Assembly: GCA_029237695.1 (NCBI GenBank)
Contig: CM055274.1
Location: 68,252,828-68,316,827, forward strand
Length of the DNA: 64,000 bases
From: Conchocele bisecta
Taxonomy: Eukaryota; Mollusca; Bivalvia; Lucinida; Thyasiridae
Direction of reading: 5' to 3'
A program made the translations under genes and the position numbers. The notes under the pieces are model-generated. The model did not search any database and was not told the DNA's origin. It was given only the letters and a program-made list of their open reading frames with translations. Numbering within the stretch: the stretch's first letter is position 1; each line of letters starts with the position of its first letter. Of the stretch, positions 11,361 through 24,480 are shown piece by piece.

Positions 11361-12869
11361 TTTTAATATAGTGTGGTACTGGCAATTGCGCGTTTCTTTT
11401 CATTTACTTTTTAAATTTCTTTATAGGACAGATTCACACGTGTTCAGACTAGTAGATCACTATATATATATACTAGTAGATTGTATATGCCCCATAATAC
11501 ACTTGGTGCTGCTTGAATTAGGTTACACTCGTTGTAGAGTCGGAATATAAACATATATGTACCGTTTGTTTTAAATATTGTATTTTATTGAGTCTTACGT
11601 TATCATATACGTTGTAAATTGCACTATAATGACATATATGTATATACTACGTATTGCGATTGATCCATATGCTATAGTTCGGCCATGTTCGCATTACAGT
11701 CAGATATCGAACTGTTATATGCTGGTGTGCGGCTAAGTACCATGACATTTCAATCACTTTAGACTTAATTATAACCAAGATAAAACAGTTCATGTAAAAT
11801 ACAACACTAATCAAATAGTATGTATTACAGTTTCTATTTCCGTGAATATCCATACATTCACAAGTGGATATACCCATATGCATACACTTAAATTACATTG
11901 AAATATCTAATAATTGTCCCATATAACCATACGTCTGTATAAGGCAGATCAGCATATTCTATTTCAGCAAAACTTTCTGCATGTCTGCTTGTATAATCAT
12001 CGCTGATAAATGGAAATATATTCTCAATTAACATATATTCTCATCAACAAAAGTCCCGTCTCCTACACTGAAATCAATATTGATTGTGTCTATGCGTGTC
12101 ACATATATAAAACATAATATGCTGTAACGAATGCTCATGATTTAGAGGCCTCATATCAGCTATGTGTCAATGTTTAGCTTTACACGTTTCACTTCCAGAT
12201 TAGCTCAAACCAGGTTAGTTGAACATCCAGTCACGGGAATTGCGGTGTTGTACTGAAAAGTGGTTGTTTGGTTGATTTGTGTACATTATTTATCCATGAA
12301 TCGCAATTGCAACTACCCAAATATGTGCATGTGAAAATAAGTGTCTCTGTTTGATCTCTTACGATCTTAAGTACGGTATATGTCGTATGTTGGTGTGTAT
12401 AGACACGGACGGTGGGAACTTTTTGATATAATTCTGGATTAGCATAGAATAATCAACCATGTTCATTTTAATGCAGTTAAAGTAATATATTATATTACAC
12501 ATATGGTTGTGATATTACAATACACAGTTATGACACTTACAAATACCATGTAAGGACATTATATGACTACAACATAAATTATATGATAACAGTGTATGGT
12601 ATTCCCCAGAAACAATGCCCTTCATAACTGTGATACATATACATACATATGCATTCAATATACCTATTCTATGTACCAAACAATCTCATGAATGACCTCA
12701 ACATATGTTCCATCGTGGATTCACAACATATTGAACTTGATCGCATTATAGTTTAATATCCATACTTTAATAACTCATAAATACTGACTCATTAAATCAT
12801 TCCTATGTAAATAGTACATGCCTACCTGTATATGACTTCTTGATATTAATAGGTCATCCAAACGCGATT
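11361..12869. other. AT-rich unassigned sequence between the arms
   Basis: Very AT-rich, with many TATA/CATATG words. I see no gene, tandem array or credible inverted repeat in it. Confidence 0.4.
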
Positions 12870-13577
12870 TTTAGCCAGGTTTTTGGAAAAAAAATCCAGG
12901 CTATTGGATTGGCGAAAGCCATGGCGGGCGGGAGGCGTCCACAATCAATGTTAAGTTTTCGTGTTTGAGTCCATTTCTTTGTTACTGTACCACCTAGGAC
13001 CACCAAAATTTCACAGCTTCATAATCAAGGGATGCCCACCACATATCACTATCCAACATGTTACTTTTTTTTTAACTTGACCCATTTTTTCCGCGCAGTC
13101 GACTTAGCCATTTTCAACGTTAAGTTTTCGCGTTTACAATGTTAAGTTTTCGTGTTTAAGTCCATTTCTTTGGTACTGTACCACCTAGGACCACCAAACT
13201 TTCACAGCTTCATAACCAAGGGGTGCCTACCACATACAACTATCCAACATGTGACCATTTTTTTACCTTCACCTATTATTTCTACGTAATTGACTTAGCC
13301 ATTTTCAACGTTAACTTTTTAACGTACGTGGTTAAATTTTTTGGTTAAAACTTTTTCGTTATACTATATCTCTGCACTGCTTCGCCCATTACCTTGAAAC
13401 TAAGCATGGGTGTTTATCATCATCCATATTTTCATTCTAACCCCCAACCGTGTGGCCCCTGTGGCCAATGTCAAGGTCAAATTATTTTGAATTTTTTTGT
13501 TAAAGTTTTTTTGTGTACTATATCTCTGCAACTGCTTCACCCATTACCTTGATACTTCACATGGGTGTTTATCATCA
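12870..13577 (+). repeat. Older HINE-like repeat with ~190-bp units, truncated
   Basis: Starts with a 5' hairpin (TAGCCAGGTTTTTGG...CCAGGCTA) and a GGCGGGCGGG stretch. It then has two ~190-bp units, each with TTAAGTTTTCGTGTT...CCACCTAGGACCACC...CACAGCTTCATAA. From about 13310 it changes into the GGTTAAA/CTATATCTCTGC body shared with the HINE at 248. It is cut at 13577 by the start of another HINE. Confidence 0.6.
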
Positions 13578-13935
13578 TTGTCGCACCCGCTTGCGGAAAG
13601 CGCGATATCGTCGGCATTTTGGCATCCGTCCGTCCGTCCGTCCGTCCGGGCCAACATCGGGGGTTTAGGAGCTAGGGTAAGGGTTAGTTTTCTTTGATCT
13701 CTTTGATATTGTCGGTGCCTCGTAAATTTACGAGCTAACTCTTTGATATTTAGGAGCTAACCCTTTGATCTTTTATATAGCGGTGCCTCATAACTCTCAA
13801 ATGTTTGAACGTCCGTACGTACATCCGTGTGTCCGGTTAAATTTGTTTTCGTTAAAGTTTTTCCATCTACTATATCTTTTTTTTTAGTGTCCATGCCTCG
13901 CCCCAAGGCGCGACATGCAGGCCACGGCCATCTAG
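13578..13935 (+). mobile_element. HINE, copy 2 (short form)
   Basis: Same 5' start as copies 1 and 3 (TTGTCGCACCCGCTTGCGG) and same 3' end (AAGGCGCGACATGCAGGCC...CATCTAG then T). The body is reduced to about 360 bp and contains a CCGT tetranucleotide run. The insertion appears nested in the preceding older repeat. Confidence 0.7.
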
Positions 13936-15839
13936 TACAAAAAGTTGGTATAATTATGTTATCCAAGTGTCTATGCTTGGAAAAAACCTGGTCTTCGTGG
14001 CTTTGCCTCGTTTCTTGTATTGTTAATAAACACAGCATATGCCGTTTATGAACTGAGATGTAATGGTCTGGATGACACCTTGCATTGAATTCGTAGAATA
14101 GAGAGTAATGTGAATATGGCTCACAAATACTGGTTATTTATCCATGCATGTACTTACATGGCCTAGCACATGGCTACCGGCATATGACTACTTAAATGAT
14201 ACGTCATCCAAAAGTTTATTTTATTTTGGGCAATAACAACATCATATGTCGTATATAAACAGAGATTCGATGACCATGATCACACCATTGACTCTACATA
14301 TATACGATATGTATATGTTATATAATTCCCCAATTTCAAGTAATTGATTATGTCTCTTGCTACACCGACAAGCACACTCGCAGTGTCCATGTGCAGTGTT
14401 TCCAAGTTATTGGTATTCCATGTTCATGTTACTGTCGTCAATATTACGATTTTGTTAAAATAATAAATGTGTCGATAAATACTTTTCATGTATAAATGGT
14501 AAGAATATAACGTATGCAAATGCAACTCAATGTTTTCTATAGCGCACTAATGTGGACATTAGCATACTACTTATATAGCTCAAGATGCGATGGCGTGGTT
14601 TTCGTTTTTATATCCAAAAAGATAAGCATCCTTCTTCGCTATGTGGGAAGTGAATAATGGTAGTTGTTACGTAGCCAGTCAAGTTCAGAATTCATCAACT
14701 TCCCTTTGATATGTCAATCGCTGTGCCTACCTTGTCGTGTACCGCATTAATACATTGATTATCGTTTTTTATAGGTAGATAGTAGGCTTCGTTATAATGG
14801 AAAATTACACAATAGCCGCATCCGCATGGAATCCGTATCTCATGGTTTCGATGTATGCAAACCAGATATTTATGAAGCAAGGAGTCTTTTCGATGGCTTG
14901 AATGGCCCGAGGCAACTATGGGGTTACGGGCCATGCTTTCCCGGACAATTGTGAAATTCAGATGGTCTGAAATACCATTTTATATATTCTCAGCAAAAAC
15001 TGAGCACATACATGTAATACGACTCCTGCTTGCATCAATATTATAACATGACTATTATATTGACAATAATTCTTATTTTAGTGCATGAAAGAGTGGACAT
15101 CAAGGCACGACGAGGGAGGTTGGGGAGGGGGTCGTCCGACTGCACCGACCCCCTGGTTACGGACCTGTTGCAATAATAAAATGCAACATTGGTGTTCATG
15201 GTCGTGTTAAAGATAACATGATAGCGTTCCGGTTTAATGTTTAATGGCTTTAAACAGACTATCGACAGCTCATTTCATCTGCATGGATTGGGGCGGGTAA
15301 CTGAATATTTGCATACAATTTTCATCCGGCCCTGACATTAGACAAACCGGATCTACTGTCAGGTCTTCACCATACTATAGTAACTTAGCCCCCCTCCACA
15401 TAAACGTAATAGGATTACCACTGATCGTATTACTCTTATAACGGGGTTAGCCGGATTCAACTCTTGCCTACAAGAAAGCTGAACATGCGAATAAGGGCCA
15501 AGCCAGGGATATCGCGCTCCCCGGCAATTATCAACCCACCATCGTTAATTATATAATAAATTATCATTCACATGCTCGCAACCTGCCACTGTATTTTATT
15601 TCTATCCGAATACTAGACACGGGCATTATGTTGATTCACTCAAATGAATGAATATCTAGATTTAATTGTAAATATGTTCCTGTTTCCTTTGACATTGTCA
15701 ATATGATGTATTATGTTCCACTTGAAATCCAAGATCGTGACTATGTAGTCGTTTACTAACCATTACCATGTTACAGCTAGGATCTATTGTTATCCACGAG
15801 TTGCACCAATATTTTGGTGATAGCTCATATTATAAAACT
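13936..15839. other. Unassigned sequence
   Basis: No supported gene. Short open frames on both strands lack any recognisable motif or consistent coding pattern. A G-rich stretch at about 15110-15150 is not part of a repeat I can define. Confidence 0.4.
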
Positions 15840-16842
15840 ACGCAATATAGTAGCCATCTTGGTAACTAAAATGGCGGTCATAAAATATTATTCCTTATGT
15901 TGTCATCGGAAACACTAAAACATTGATTTTATGGCGTGGCATATGCTATGTCATTGATGACTACCCTACTTAATATAGATGTGTCAGAATGGTATCCATG
16001 TTGGCGGCCATCTTTGATTTACGTTTGTTTGCGGCGACAGATAATTCGGTACAGTTTGGAACACAAGCCTCGCACTTTTAGAATATTACAAATATGATTT
16101 CCAATTATGTTTCATTTCTTTACTACTTTGTCGATCAACAGCGCCTAAGAGCTTAAGTGATACTTAGCGGCCATCTTGAATATTCCAGCATGGTAAACTA
16201 ATAAGTATATTATATGGACTCATTCATTTTTGCAAAGAACACATTCAATAATAACAAAAAAGGCAAATAACTGAAATATAAATGTGCATGAAAGTGTAGC
16301 TATATATTTTTGTTATTCCACACATTTACTGCACGTCTGTGTGAATATTTGGCGGCCATCTTATATGTATATGAATTTGTCAGTTTTGAATTGTTTTTAT
16401 AAGTTATCAAAATGTATTTCTATGTATGTAAATGCATAATGTAAGTACCAAACGCCATATAATAATCGAGTCAGAATATATTTAAGACAAAATGTTGATA
16501 CCTGGCGGCCATCTTGAAAATCGCAAAATACACACCGGTTTGAACCACCATAAAAATGAAGCGAAGAATATTCAACAATTTAAACAACTTTATCTGATAT
16601 TTGAAGCATGATATGCATGTACGAAGCATGATATGCACGTCCATCTACTGATATAAAATATGTTTTTGAACTCATTTGACCTCTTTGCACTTAATGACCT
16701 CAAAAGTGACATTGTCCCACCTAATTTGATGGACTGACACCGGATTCATGTTCAGGAATGTATGATGTATCAATGTAGCAAAGTCGTTGCTTTTGCTCTC
16801 TTGGGTTGAACAGAAATCGTTTTGAAGCCACTTCTCTTCAAG
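15840..16842 (-). repeat. Right arm of the inverted repeat pair
   Basis: GGCGGCCATCTT-type motifs at about 15849, 16003, 16167, 16351 and 16505 are spaced 150-185 bp. They precede a minus-strand open stretch (16672-16884) reading MADFQPTSILVEG...FCSTQESKSND...NPVSVHQIRWD. The order and orientation mirror the 10587-11360 arm. Confidence 0.5.
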
Positions 16843-17897
16843 GTGCCCCTCCACTAAAATGCTTGTTGGCTGGAAATCTGCCATATTGTTTTCGAATGTT
16901 GGGCTGATACTCGGTTTCTATTGTAGGGATGACACTAGTGGGGTACCAGCCCATCATCTGTTGTCATTTCATTTGTATGCCTTTGCACTTTCGGCTTCCA
17001 TTTTAGATAAACGCCGAGTCCAACCAAATTCTGCTATTTCGGGACGGGAGCGTATTCTAATATTCCCCTCTAATATTGCCCGCTGCTTTGTGAAGCGGGC
17101 GACACGGTAGAATAACGTGATATGAAATTCACCAATGCAATACCTAGAAATTGCAATGAGGTATAATAAAGATTGTTAGTTTAAACATATTTTATTTGTA
17201 TATCAGTTACAAGCATGACGTCAATAATAATATCATCAGTACTATACAAGTGGTATTGGATTGAAAGCAAGCTTATATAAATCATCTTCCTAAAATGTGC
17301 CAAAACCAGGACATAACAACCATTAATACACAACCATCTGCGTTAAACTAGCAAAGGTGTCGGAGTGCTTCTGAACAAATATCAGCAATCTCTAACTCAC
17401 AATCAAGCAGCTTGATTGTCTGTAACATAGCTCAGGCTCAGCTAATCAATCCGCCTGATCCCATGCACATTATTTGAGCATTCTGAAAGCAAACAATAGA
17501 CACTTATTGGGAAGATTAGCGCAGGCGGTGGTGTAGTACAGGTATTTGCATAAATGGGATTTTATTCTTACACATGCATTGACCATTTTTAACAAAAAGA
17601 AATTATAGTATTAAATTAGTTAATCTTATGCTTTAGTTCGTTAATTTTCAAATCCAAGAACTTTGTAATAGATTTTACTAAAAGGTGTACTATTAGTAAA
17701 CAGGGAAATAGAAAATGAAAAAGAAAAACCACTGCAGGAGAAAACATTTGTACACCATGCGACCCAAAGCCCACGTGCATTCATGTTGTCGGTACGGTGT
17801 AACTGGCAGATACTAAAGATTGTTATCAGGCTACATTGTTAGTTATTATATCCCGACGAAAATCTGGGCATACTATGGATTTGACGCCAAACACTGA
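16843..17897. other. Unassigned sequence with a GC hairpin
   Basis: At 17078-17100 GCCCGCT and AGCGGGC form a 7-bp stem with a 9-base loop. From 17110 to 17897 there is no gene I can support. The minus strand just upstream of the 16842 arm contains a short frame with no recognised product. Confidence 0.35.
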
Positions 17898-19254
17898 CAC
17901 TTTTTGTACCGAGAATACTCTTTGGAATGTTTTCATGAAACTTCGCACTTGCATAGACCACGATCCAAAGGTGTGGCACACACAACACTCCTTTAGTTTT
18001 GTTTGCTTACTGATTTCTTGTCCAGAGTGCAACTCAAATACTTTTTGGAATATTTTCATGACATTTCACACATGCATAGACCACGACCCAAGTGTTTGTC
18101 GCGTGCAAGAATGACAACTCTTGCGTCATTAATTTTCAAGTTATCTCCATTTGTTGTTTTCGTGCACCGATTTCTTGTAAGGAGCATAACTCAAACACCG
18201 TTTTGAATATTTGTCTCTCACAAGTATGACAACTCTTGCCTCACTAATTTTTCGAGTTATCTCCATTTGTTGTTTTTGTGCACTGATTTCTTGGAAGGAG
18301 CATAACTCGAATACCATTTTGAATATTTGTCGCGCACAAGTATGACCACTCTTGCCTCACTAACTTTTGAATTATATCCCTTTGTTTTTCGCTCACTGAT
18401 TTCTTGTCGGGAGCATAACTCGAAATAATACCCTTTGTAATATTATCATGAAACTTCTCACGTGCATTGGCCCTGACCCAAAGGTGTGTTGTACACAAGA
18501 CTGACGACTCTTGCCTCACTAAGTTTAGAGGTATCTCTCTTTGTTTTTTCACGAACTGATTTCTTGTCCGGAGCATAACTCGAATACCCTTTGGAATAAT
18601 TTCATGAAACTTCACACATGCACAGACCACGACCAAAGGGTGTGTTGCGCTCAAGAATGACAACTCTTGGTACACTAATGTTTTAGTTACTTCCCTTTGT
18701 TTTTTCGCAGATTGATTTCCTGTCGATCCAAAACTTGATTATTTTTTGGGAATATTTTCATATTTCACACTTGCATTAACTCTCACCTTACATTATCTCC
18801 CTTTATTTTTTTTAATGGCTGCCTGTAGGCAGTGAGTGATACACATGCGCTTGTGGACAAACGTCAATTTCTAGTTTGATCCAGAGCTATACTGGTCACA
18901 AATCCCATAGGCCCCATTTCTCCAGTCACAACCACACAAAAAAAATCTGCAGATCCATATCAGGATGTGTGAGTGAGTGAGCGTGCTAGCAGATTAGGAG
19001 TGCTGATGAAAAAAATTCAATATGCCATTTGTTTTGCTGTGGAGGCTAAAAACTGTGACTGTGACTGGAGAAATGGAGCTTATGGGATATGTGTAGATCA
19101 ACTAGCACTCTCCTGTATACTGATACTGATCTATACTGCTTGTTTCTTAGAAGAAGCATGACAGGGTGTTTCATTGATGGAATGGTGAACTGTACAGATC
19201 CTGATTAGACTGCAGATGCACAGGCTGATCTGCATCTACACTGGTTACAGACTA
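17898..19254. repeat. Tandem segmental duplication, first copy (1.36 kb)
   Basis: The segment starting CTTTTTGTACCGAGAATACT is repeated almost identically 1,357 bp later. Differences are few: an extra AATA-rich insertion near 18425 in this copy and some single-base changes. Inside are about five to six units of ~115-130 bp built on GATTTCTTGTCCGGAGCATAACTCG-like text (shown in part: GAGCATAACTCGAATACC). These are followed by two MITE pieces (18872-18934 and 19054-19252). Open frames here are by-products of the repeat units. Confidence 0.85.
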
Positions 19255-20602
19255 GACTTTTTGTACCGAGAATACTCTTTGGAATGTTTTCATGAAACTT
19301 CGCACTTGAATAGACCACGATCCAAAGGTGTGGCACACACAACACTCCTTTAGTTTTGTTTGCTTACTGATTTCTTGTCCAGAGTGCAACTCAAATACTT
19401 TTTGGAATATTTTCATGACATTTCACACATGCATAGACCACGACCCAAGTGTTTGTCGCGTGCAAGAATGACAACTCTTGCGTCATTAATTTTCAAGTTA
19501 TCTCCATTTGTTGTTTTCGTGCACCGATTTCTTGTAAGGAGCATAACTCAAACACCGTTTTGAATATTTGTCTCTCACAAGTATGACAACTCTTGCCTCA
19601 CTAATTTTTCGAGTTATCTCCATTTGTTGTTTTTGTGCACTGATTTCTTGGAAGGAGCATAACTCGAATACCATTTTGAATATTTGTCGCGCACAAGTAT
19701 GACCACTCTTGCCTCACTAACTTTTGAATTATATCCCTTTGTTTTTCGCTCACTGATTTCTTGTCGGGAGCATAACTCGAATACCCTTTGTAATATTATC
19801 ATGAAACTTCTCACGTGCATTGGCCCTGACCCAAAGGTGTGTTGTACACAAGACTGACGACTCTTGCCTCACTAAGTTTAGAGGTATCTCTCTTTGTTTT
19901 TTCACGAACTGATTTCTTGTCCGGAGCATAACTCGAATACCCTTTGGAATAATTTCATGAAACTTCACACATGCACAGACCACGACCAAAGGGTGTGTTG
20001 CGCTCAAGAATGACAACTCTTGGTACACTAATGTTTTAGTTACTTCCCTTTGTTTTTTCGCAGATTGATTTCCTGTCGATCCAAAACTTGATTATTTTTT
20101 GGGAATATTTTCATATTTCACACTTGCATTAACTCTCACCTTACATTATCTCCCTTTATTTTTTTTAATGGCTGCCTGTAGGCAGTGAGTGATACACATG
20201 CGCTTGTGGACAAACGTCAATTTCTAGTTTGATCCAGAGCTATACTGGTCACAAATCCCATAGGCCCCATTTCTCCAGTCACAACCATACAAAAAAATCT
20301 TCAGATCCATATCAGGATGTGTGAGTGAGTGAGCGTGCTAGCAGATTAGGAGTGCTGATGAAAAAAATTCAATATGCCATTTGTTTTGCTGTGGAGGCTA
20401 AAAACTGTGACTGTGACTGGAGAAATGGAGCTTATGGGATGTGTGTAGATCAACTAGCACTCTCCTGTATACTGATACTGATCTATACTGCTTGTTTCTT
20501 AGAAGAAGCATGACAGGGTGTTTCATTGATGGAATGGTGAACTGTACAGATCCTGATTAGACTGCAGATGCATAGGCTGATCTGCATCTACACTGGTTAC
20601 AA
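19255..20602. repeat. Tandem segmental duplication, second copy
   Basis: Near-identical second copy of the preceding segment, ending at GCATCTACACTGGTTAC. The high identity over more than 1.3 kb of non-coding DNA means a recent duplication or a collapsed or duplicated assembly. Confidence 0.85.
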
Positions 20603-20893
20603 AGCCGTAACGACCAATGGAAATGATTCTAAAATGCTTCTGATCATGTTTTGTGGGAAAAATAAAAATAAACAGCAGACAACAACATTTAATCCCACAT
20701 TCTAGGGGTTAATGTTATTCATATTATTCATAGAACTATAATTTCCCACCAATACTTTGCCAGGAAATGTTAACCATAAGATTTATTAACTTTCCATACA
20801 ATACAAATCACAATATGTCTTGACGAGCATTAAAGCCACATTGCTGACATGGCTTGACTTGCTGATAAAATATTGCTGTAATGATACAAATAA
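20603..20893. mobile_element. Half of a TTAA-type MITE and flank
   Basis: 20618-20712 contains CAATGGAAATGATTCT and AACAGCAGACAACAACATTT and ends near GGGGTTAA, matching the right half of the MITE family seen complete at 53892-54096 and 59976-60182. The rest is unassigned. Confidence 0.5.
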
Positions 20894-23800
20894 TGCTCTG
20901 AATATCTGTAACGAGGTTTCATGCCCTGGATATCGGTAATGATGTTTTTGCTCTGAATATCTGTAACGCTGTTTCGTGCCCTGAATATCTGTAATGATGT
21001 TTGCTCTGAATATCTGTAACAATGTTTCATGCTCTGCATATCTGTAACAATGTTTGTAACAATGTTTCATGCTCTGCATATCTTTAACAATGTTTGCTCT
21101 GAATATCGGAAACGATGTTTCATGCTCTGAATATCTGTAATGATGTTTCATGCTCTGAATATCTGTAACGATGTTTCATGCTCTGAATGTCTGTAACAAT
21201 GTTTCATGCTCTGAATGTCTGTAACGATGTTTCATGCTCTGAATATCTGTAACAATGTTTCATGCTCTGAATATCTGTAATGATGTTTCATGCTCTGAAT
21301 GTCTGTAACGATGTTTCATGCTCTGAATATCTGTAACGATGTTTCATGCTCTGAATATCTGTAACGATGTTTCATGCTCTGAATATCTGTAAAGATGTTT
21401 CATGCTCTGAATATCTGTAACAATGTTTGCTCTGAATATCTGTAACAATGTTTCATGCTCTGAATATCTGTAACGATGTTTCATGCTCTGAATATCTGTA
21501 ACAATGTTTCATGCTCTGAATGTCTGTAACGATGTTTCATGCTCTGAATATCTGTAATGATGTTTCATGCTCTGAATATCTGTAACAATGTTTCATGCTC
21601 TGAATGTCTGTAACGATGTTTCATGCTCTGAATATCTGTAACAATGTTTGCTCTGAATATCGGAAACGATGTTTCATGCTCGGAATATTTGTAATGATGT
21701 TTGCTCTGAATATCTGTAATGATGTTTCATGCTCTGAATATCTGTAAAAATGTTTGCTCTGAATATCTGTAACGATGTTTCATGCTCTGAATATCTGTAA
21801 TGATGTTTCATGCTCTGAATATCTGTAACAATGTTTGCTCTGAATATCTGTAATGATGTTTCATGCTCTGAATATCTGTAACAATGTTTCATGCTCTGAA
21901 TGTCTGTAACGATGTTTCATGCTCTGAATATCTGTAACAATGTTTGCTCTGAATATCGGAAACGATGTTTCATGCTCGGAATATTTGTAATGATGTTTGC
22001 TCTGAATATCTGTAATGATGTTTCATGCTCTGAATATCTGTAACAATGTTTGCTCTGAATATCTGTAACGATGTTTCATGCTCTGAATATCTGTAATGAT
22101 GTTTCATGCTCTGAATATCTGTAACAATGTTTGCTCTGAATATCTGTAATGATGTTTCATGCTCTGAATATCTGTAACAATGTTTCATGCTCTGAATGTC
22201 TGTAACGATGTTTCATGCTCTGAATATCTGTAACAATGTTTGCTCTGAATATCGGAAACGATGTTTCATGCTCGGAATATCTGTAATGATGTTTGCTCTG
22301 AATATCTGTAATGATGTTTCATGCTCTGAATATCTGTAATGATGTTTGCTCTGAATATCTGTAATGATGTTTCATGCTCTGAATATCTGTAATGATGTTT
22401 GCTCTGAATATCTGTAATGATGTTTCATGCTCTGAATATCTGTAACGATGTTTCATGCTCTGAATATCTGTAACAATGTTTGCTCTGAATATCTGTAACA
22501 ATGTTTGCTCTGAATATCTGTAATGATGTTTCATGCCCTGAATATCTGTAACAATGTTTCATGCTCTGCATATCTTTAACAATGTTTGCTCTGAATATCG
22601 GAAAGGATGTTTCATGCTCTGAATATCTGTAATGATGTTTCACTGGATATCTGTAACAATGTTTCATGCCCTGAATATCTGTAACAATGTTTCATGCTCT
22701 GAATATCTGTAACAATGTTTGCTCTGAATATCTGTAACAATGTTTGCTCTGAATATCTGTAACAATGTTTGCTCTGAATGTCTGTAACAATGTTTCATGC
22801 TCTGAATATCTGTAATGATGTTTCATGCTCTGAATATCTGTAACGATGTTTGCTCTGAATATCTGTAACACTGTTTGCTCTGAATATCTGTAACAATGTT
22901 TGCTCTGAATGTCTGTAACAATGTTTCATGCTCTGTATATCTGTAACAATGTTTGCTCTGAATATCTGTAACAATGTTTGCTCTGAATATCTGTAACAAT
23001 GTTTCATGCTCTGAATGTCTGTAACAATGTTTCATGCCCTGAATATCTGTAATGATGTTTGCTCTGAATATCTGTAATGATGTTTCATGCTCTGAATGTC
23101 TGTAACGATGTTTCATGCTCTGAATGTCTGTAACAATGTTTCATGCTCTGAATATCTGTAATGATGTTTGCTCTGAATATCTGTAATGATGTTTCATGCT
23201 CTGAATGTCTGTAACGATGTTTCATGCTCTGGAATGTCTGTAACAATGTTTTCATGTCTGAATATCTGTAACGATGTTTGCTCTGAATTTCTGTAACAAT
23301 GTTTATTTCTGAATTATCTGTTAATGTGTTTGCTCTGATAGCTGTATGGATGTTTCATGCTCTGAATATGTAACGAGTTTCATGCTCTGAATATCTGTAA
23401 CTGTTTAAAATGAAAAATGCTTGAAATTTCTTGGTAAACTTGTTTGCTCTGAATATCTGCTAACGATGTTTGTCTGAATCTGTTAAACCAATGTTTGCTG
23501 CTGAATATCTGTAACGATTTGTTTGCTAACTTGAATAATATGTGAAACAATGTTTCAATCTCTGATATCTGTAACAATGTTTGCTCTGAATATCTGTAAC
23601 GATGTTTACTCTGAATATCTGTAACGATGTTTGCTCTGAATGTCTGTAACGATGTTTCATGCTCTGAATATCTGTAACGATGTTTGCTCTGAATATCTGT
23701 AACAATGTTTCATGCTCTGAATGTCTGTAACGATGTTTCATGCTCTGAATGTCTGTAACGATGTTTCATGCTCTGAATGTCTGTAACGATGTTTCATGCT

Positions 23801-24480
23801 CTGAATGTCTGTAACAATGTTTCATGCTCTGAATGTCTGTAACGATGTTTCATGCTCTGAATGTCTGTAACAATGTTTCATGCTCTGAATGTCTGTAACA
23901 ATGTTTTCATGCTCTGAATGTCTGTAACAATGTTTCATGCTCTGAATGTCTGTAACAATGTTTCATGCTCTGAATGTCTGTAACAATGTTTCATGCTCTG
24001 AATGTCTGTAACAATGTTTCATGCTCTGAATATCTGTAACGATGTTTCATGCTCTGAATGTCTGTAACGATGTTTCAAACTCTTCATGCTCTGAATATCT
24101 GTAACGATGTTTGCTCTGAATATCTGTAATGATGTTTCATGCCCTGAATGTCTGTAACGATGTTTCATGCTCTGAATATCTGTAACAATGTTTGCTCTGA
24201 ATATCTGTAACGATGTTTCATGCTCTGAATGTCTGTAACGATGTTTCATGCTCTGAATATCTGTAACGATGTTTCATGCTCTGAATATCTGTAACGATGT
24301 TTCATGCCCTGAATGTCTGTAACGATGTTTCATGCTCTGAATGTCTGTAATGATGTTTCATGCTCTGAATATCTGTAACGATGTTTCATGCTCTGAATAT
24401 CTGTAACGATGTTTCATGCTCTGAATGTCTGTAACGATGTTTCATGCTCTGAATATCTGTAATGATGTTTCATACTCTGA
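20894..24480. repeat. Satellite array of interleaved 25-bp and 28-bp units
   Basis: Roughly 130 copies of CTGAATATCTGTAACGATG followed by either TTTGCT (25-bp unit) or TTTCATGCT (28-bp unit). Variants ATATC/ATGTC and AACAATG/AACGATG/AATGATG are distributed in blocks. A rare CGGAATATTTG variant recurs at 21681 and 21977, with a further relative at 22273, showing a 296-bp higher-order period. The ATGTC variant dominates 23640-24460. From about 23225 to 23560 the units are broken by many small indels. The minus-strand frames are periodic by-products and not proteins. Confidence 0.95.

Noticed and set aside
17078..17100. GC stem-loop as a transcription terminator or histone-type 3' end
   Set aside because: No adjacent gene, no U-tract, and the sequence does not match the histone stem-loop.
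20894..24250. Minus-strand frames of 65-121 codons with repeated YRYSEHETSLQIFRA-type peptide
   Set aside because: They are the periodic translation of the 25/28-bp satellite; three 28-bp units make 84 bp, so the frame stays open by chance. Frames start and stop with variant changes.
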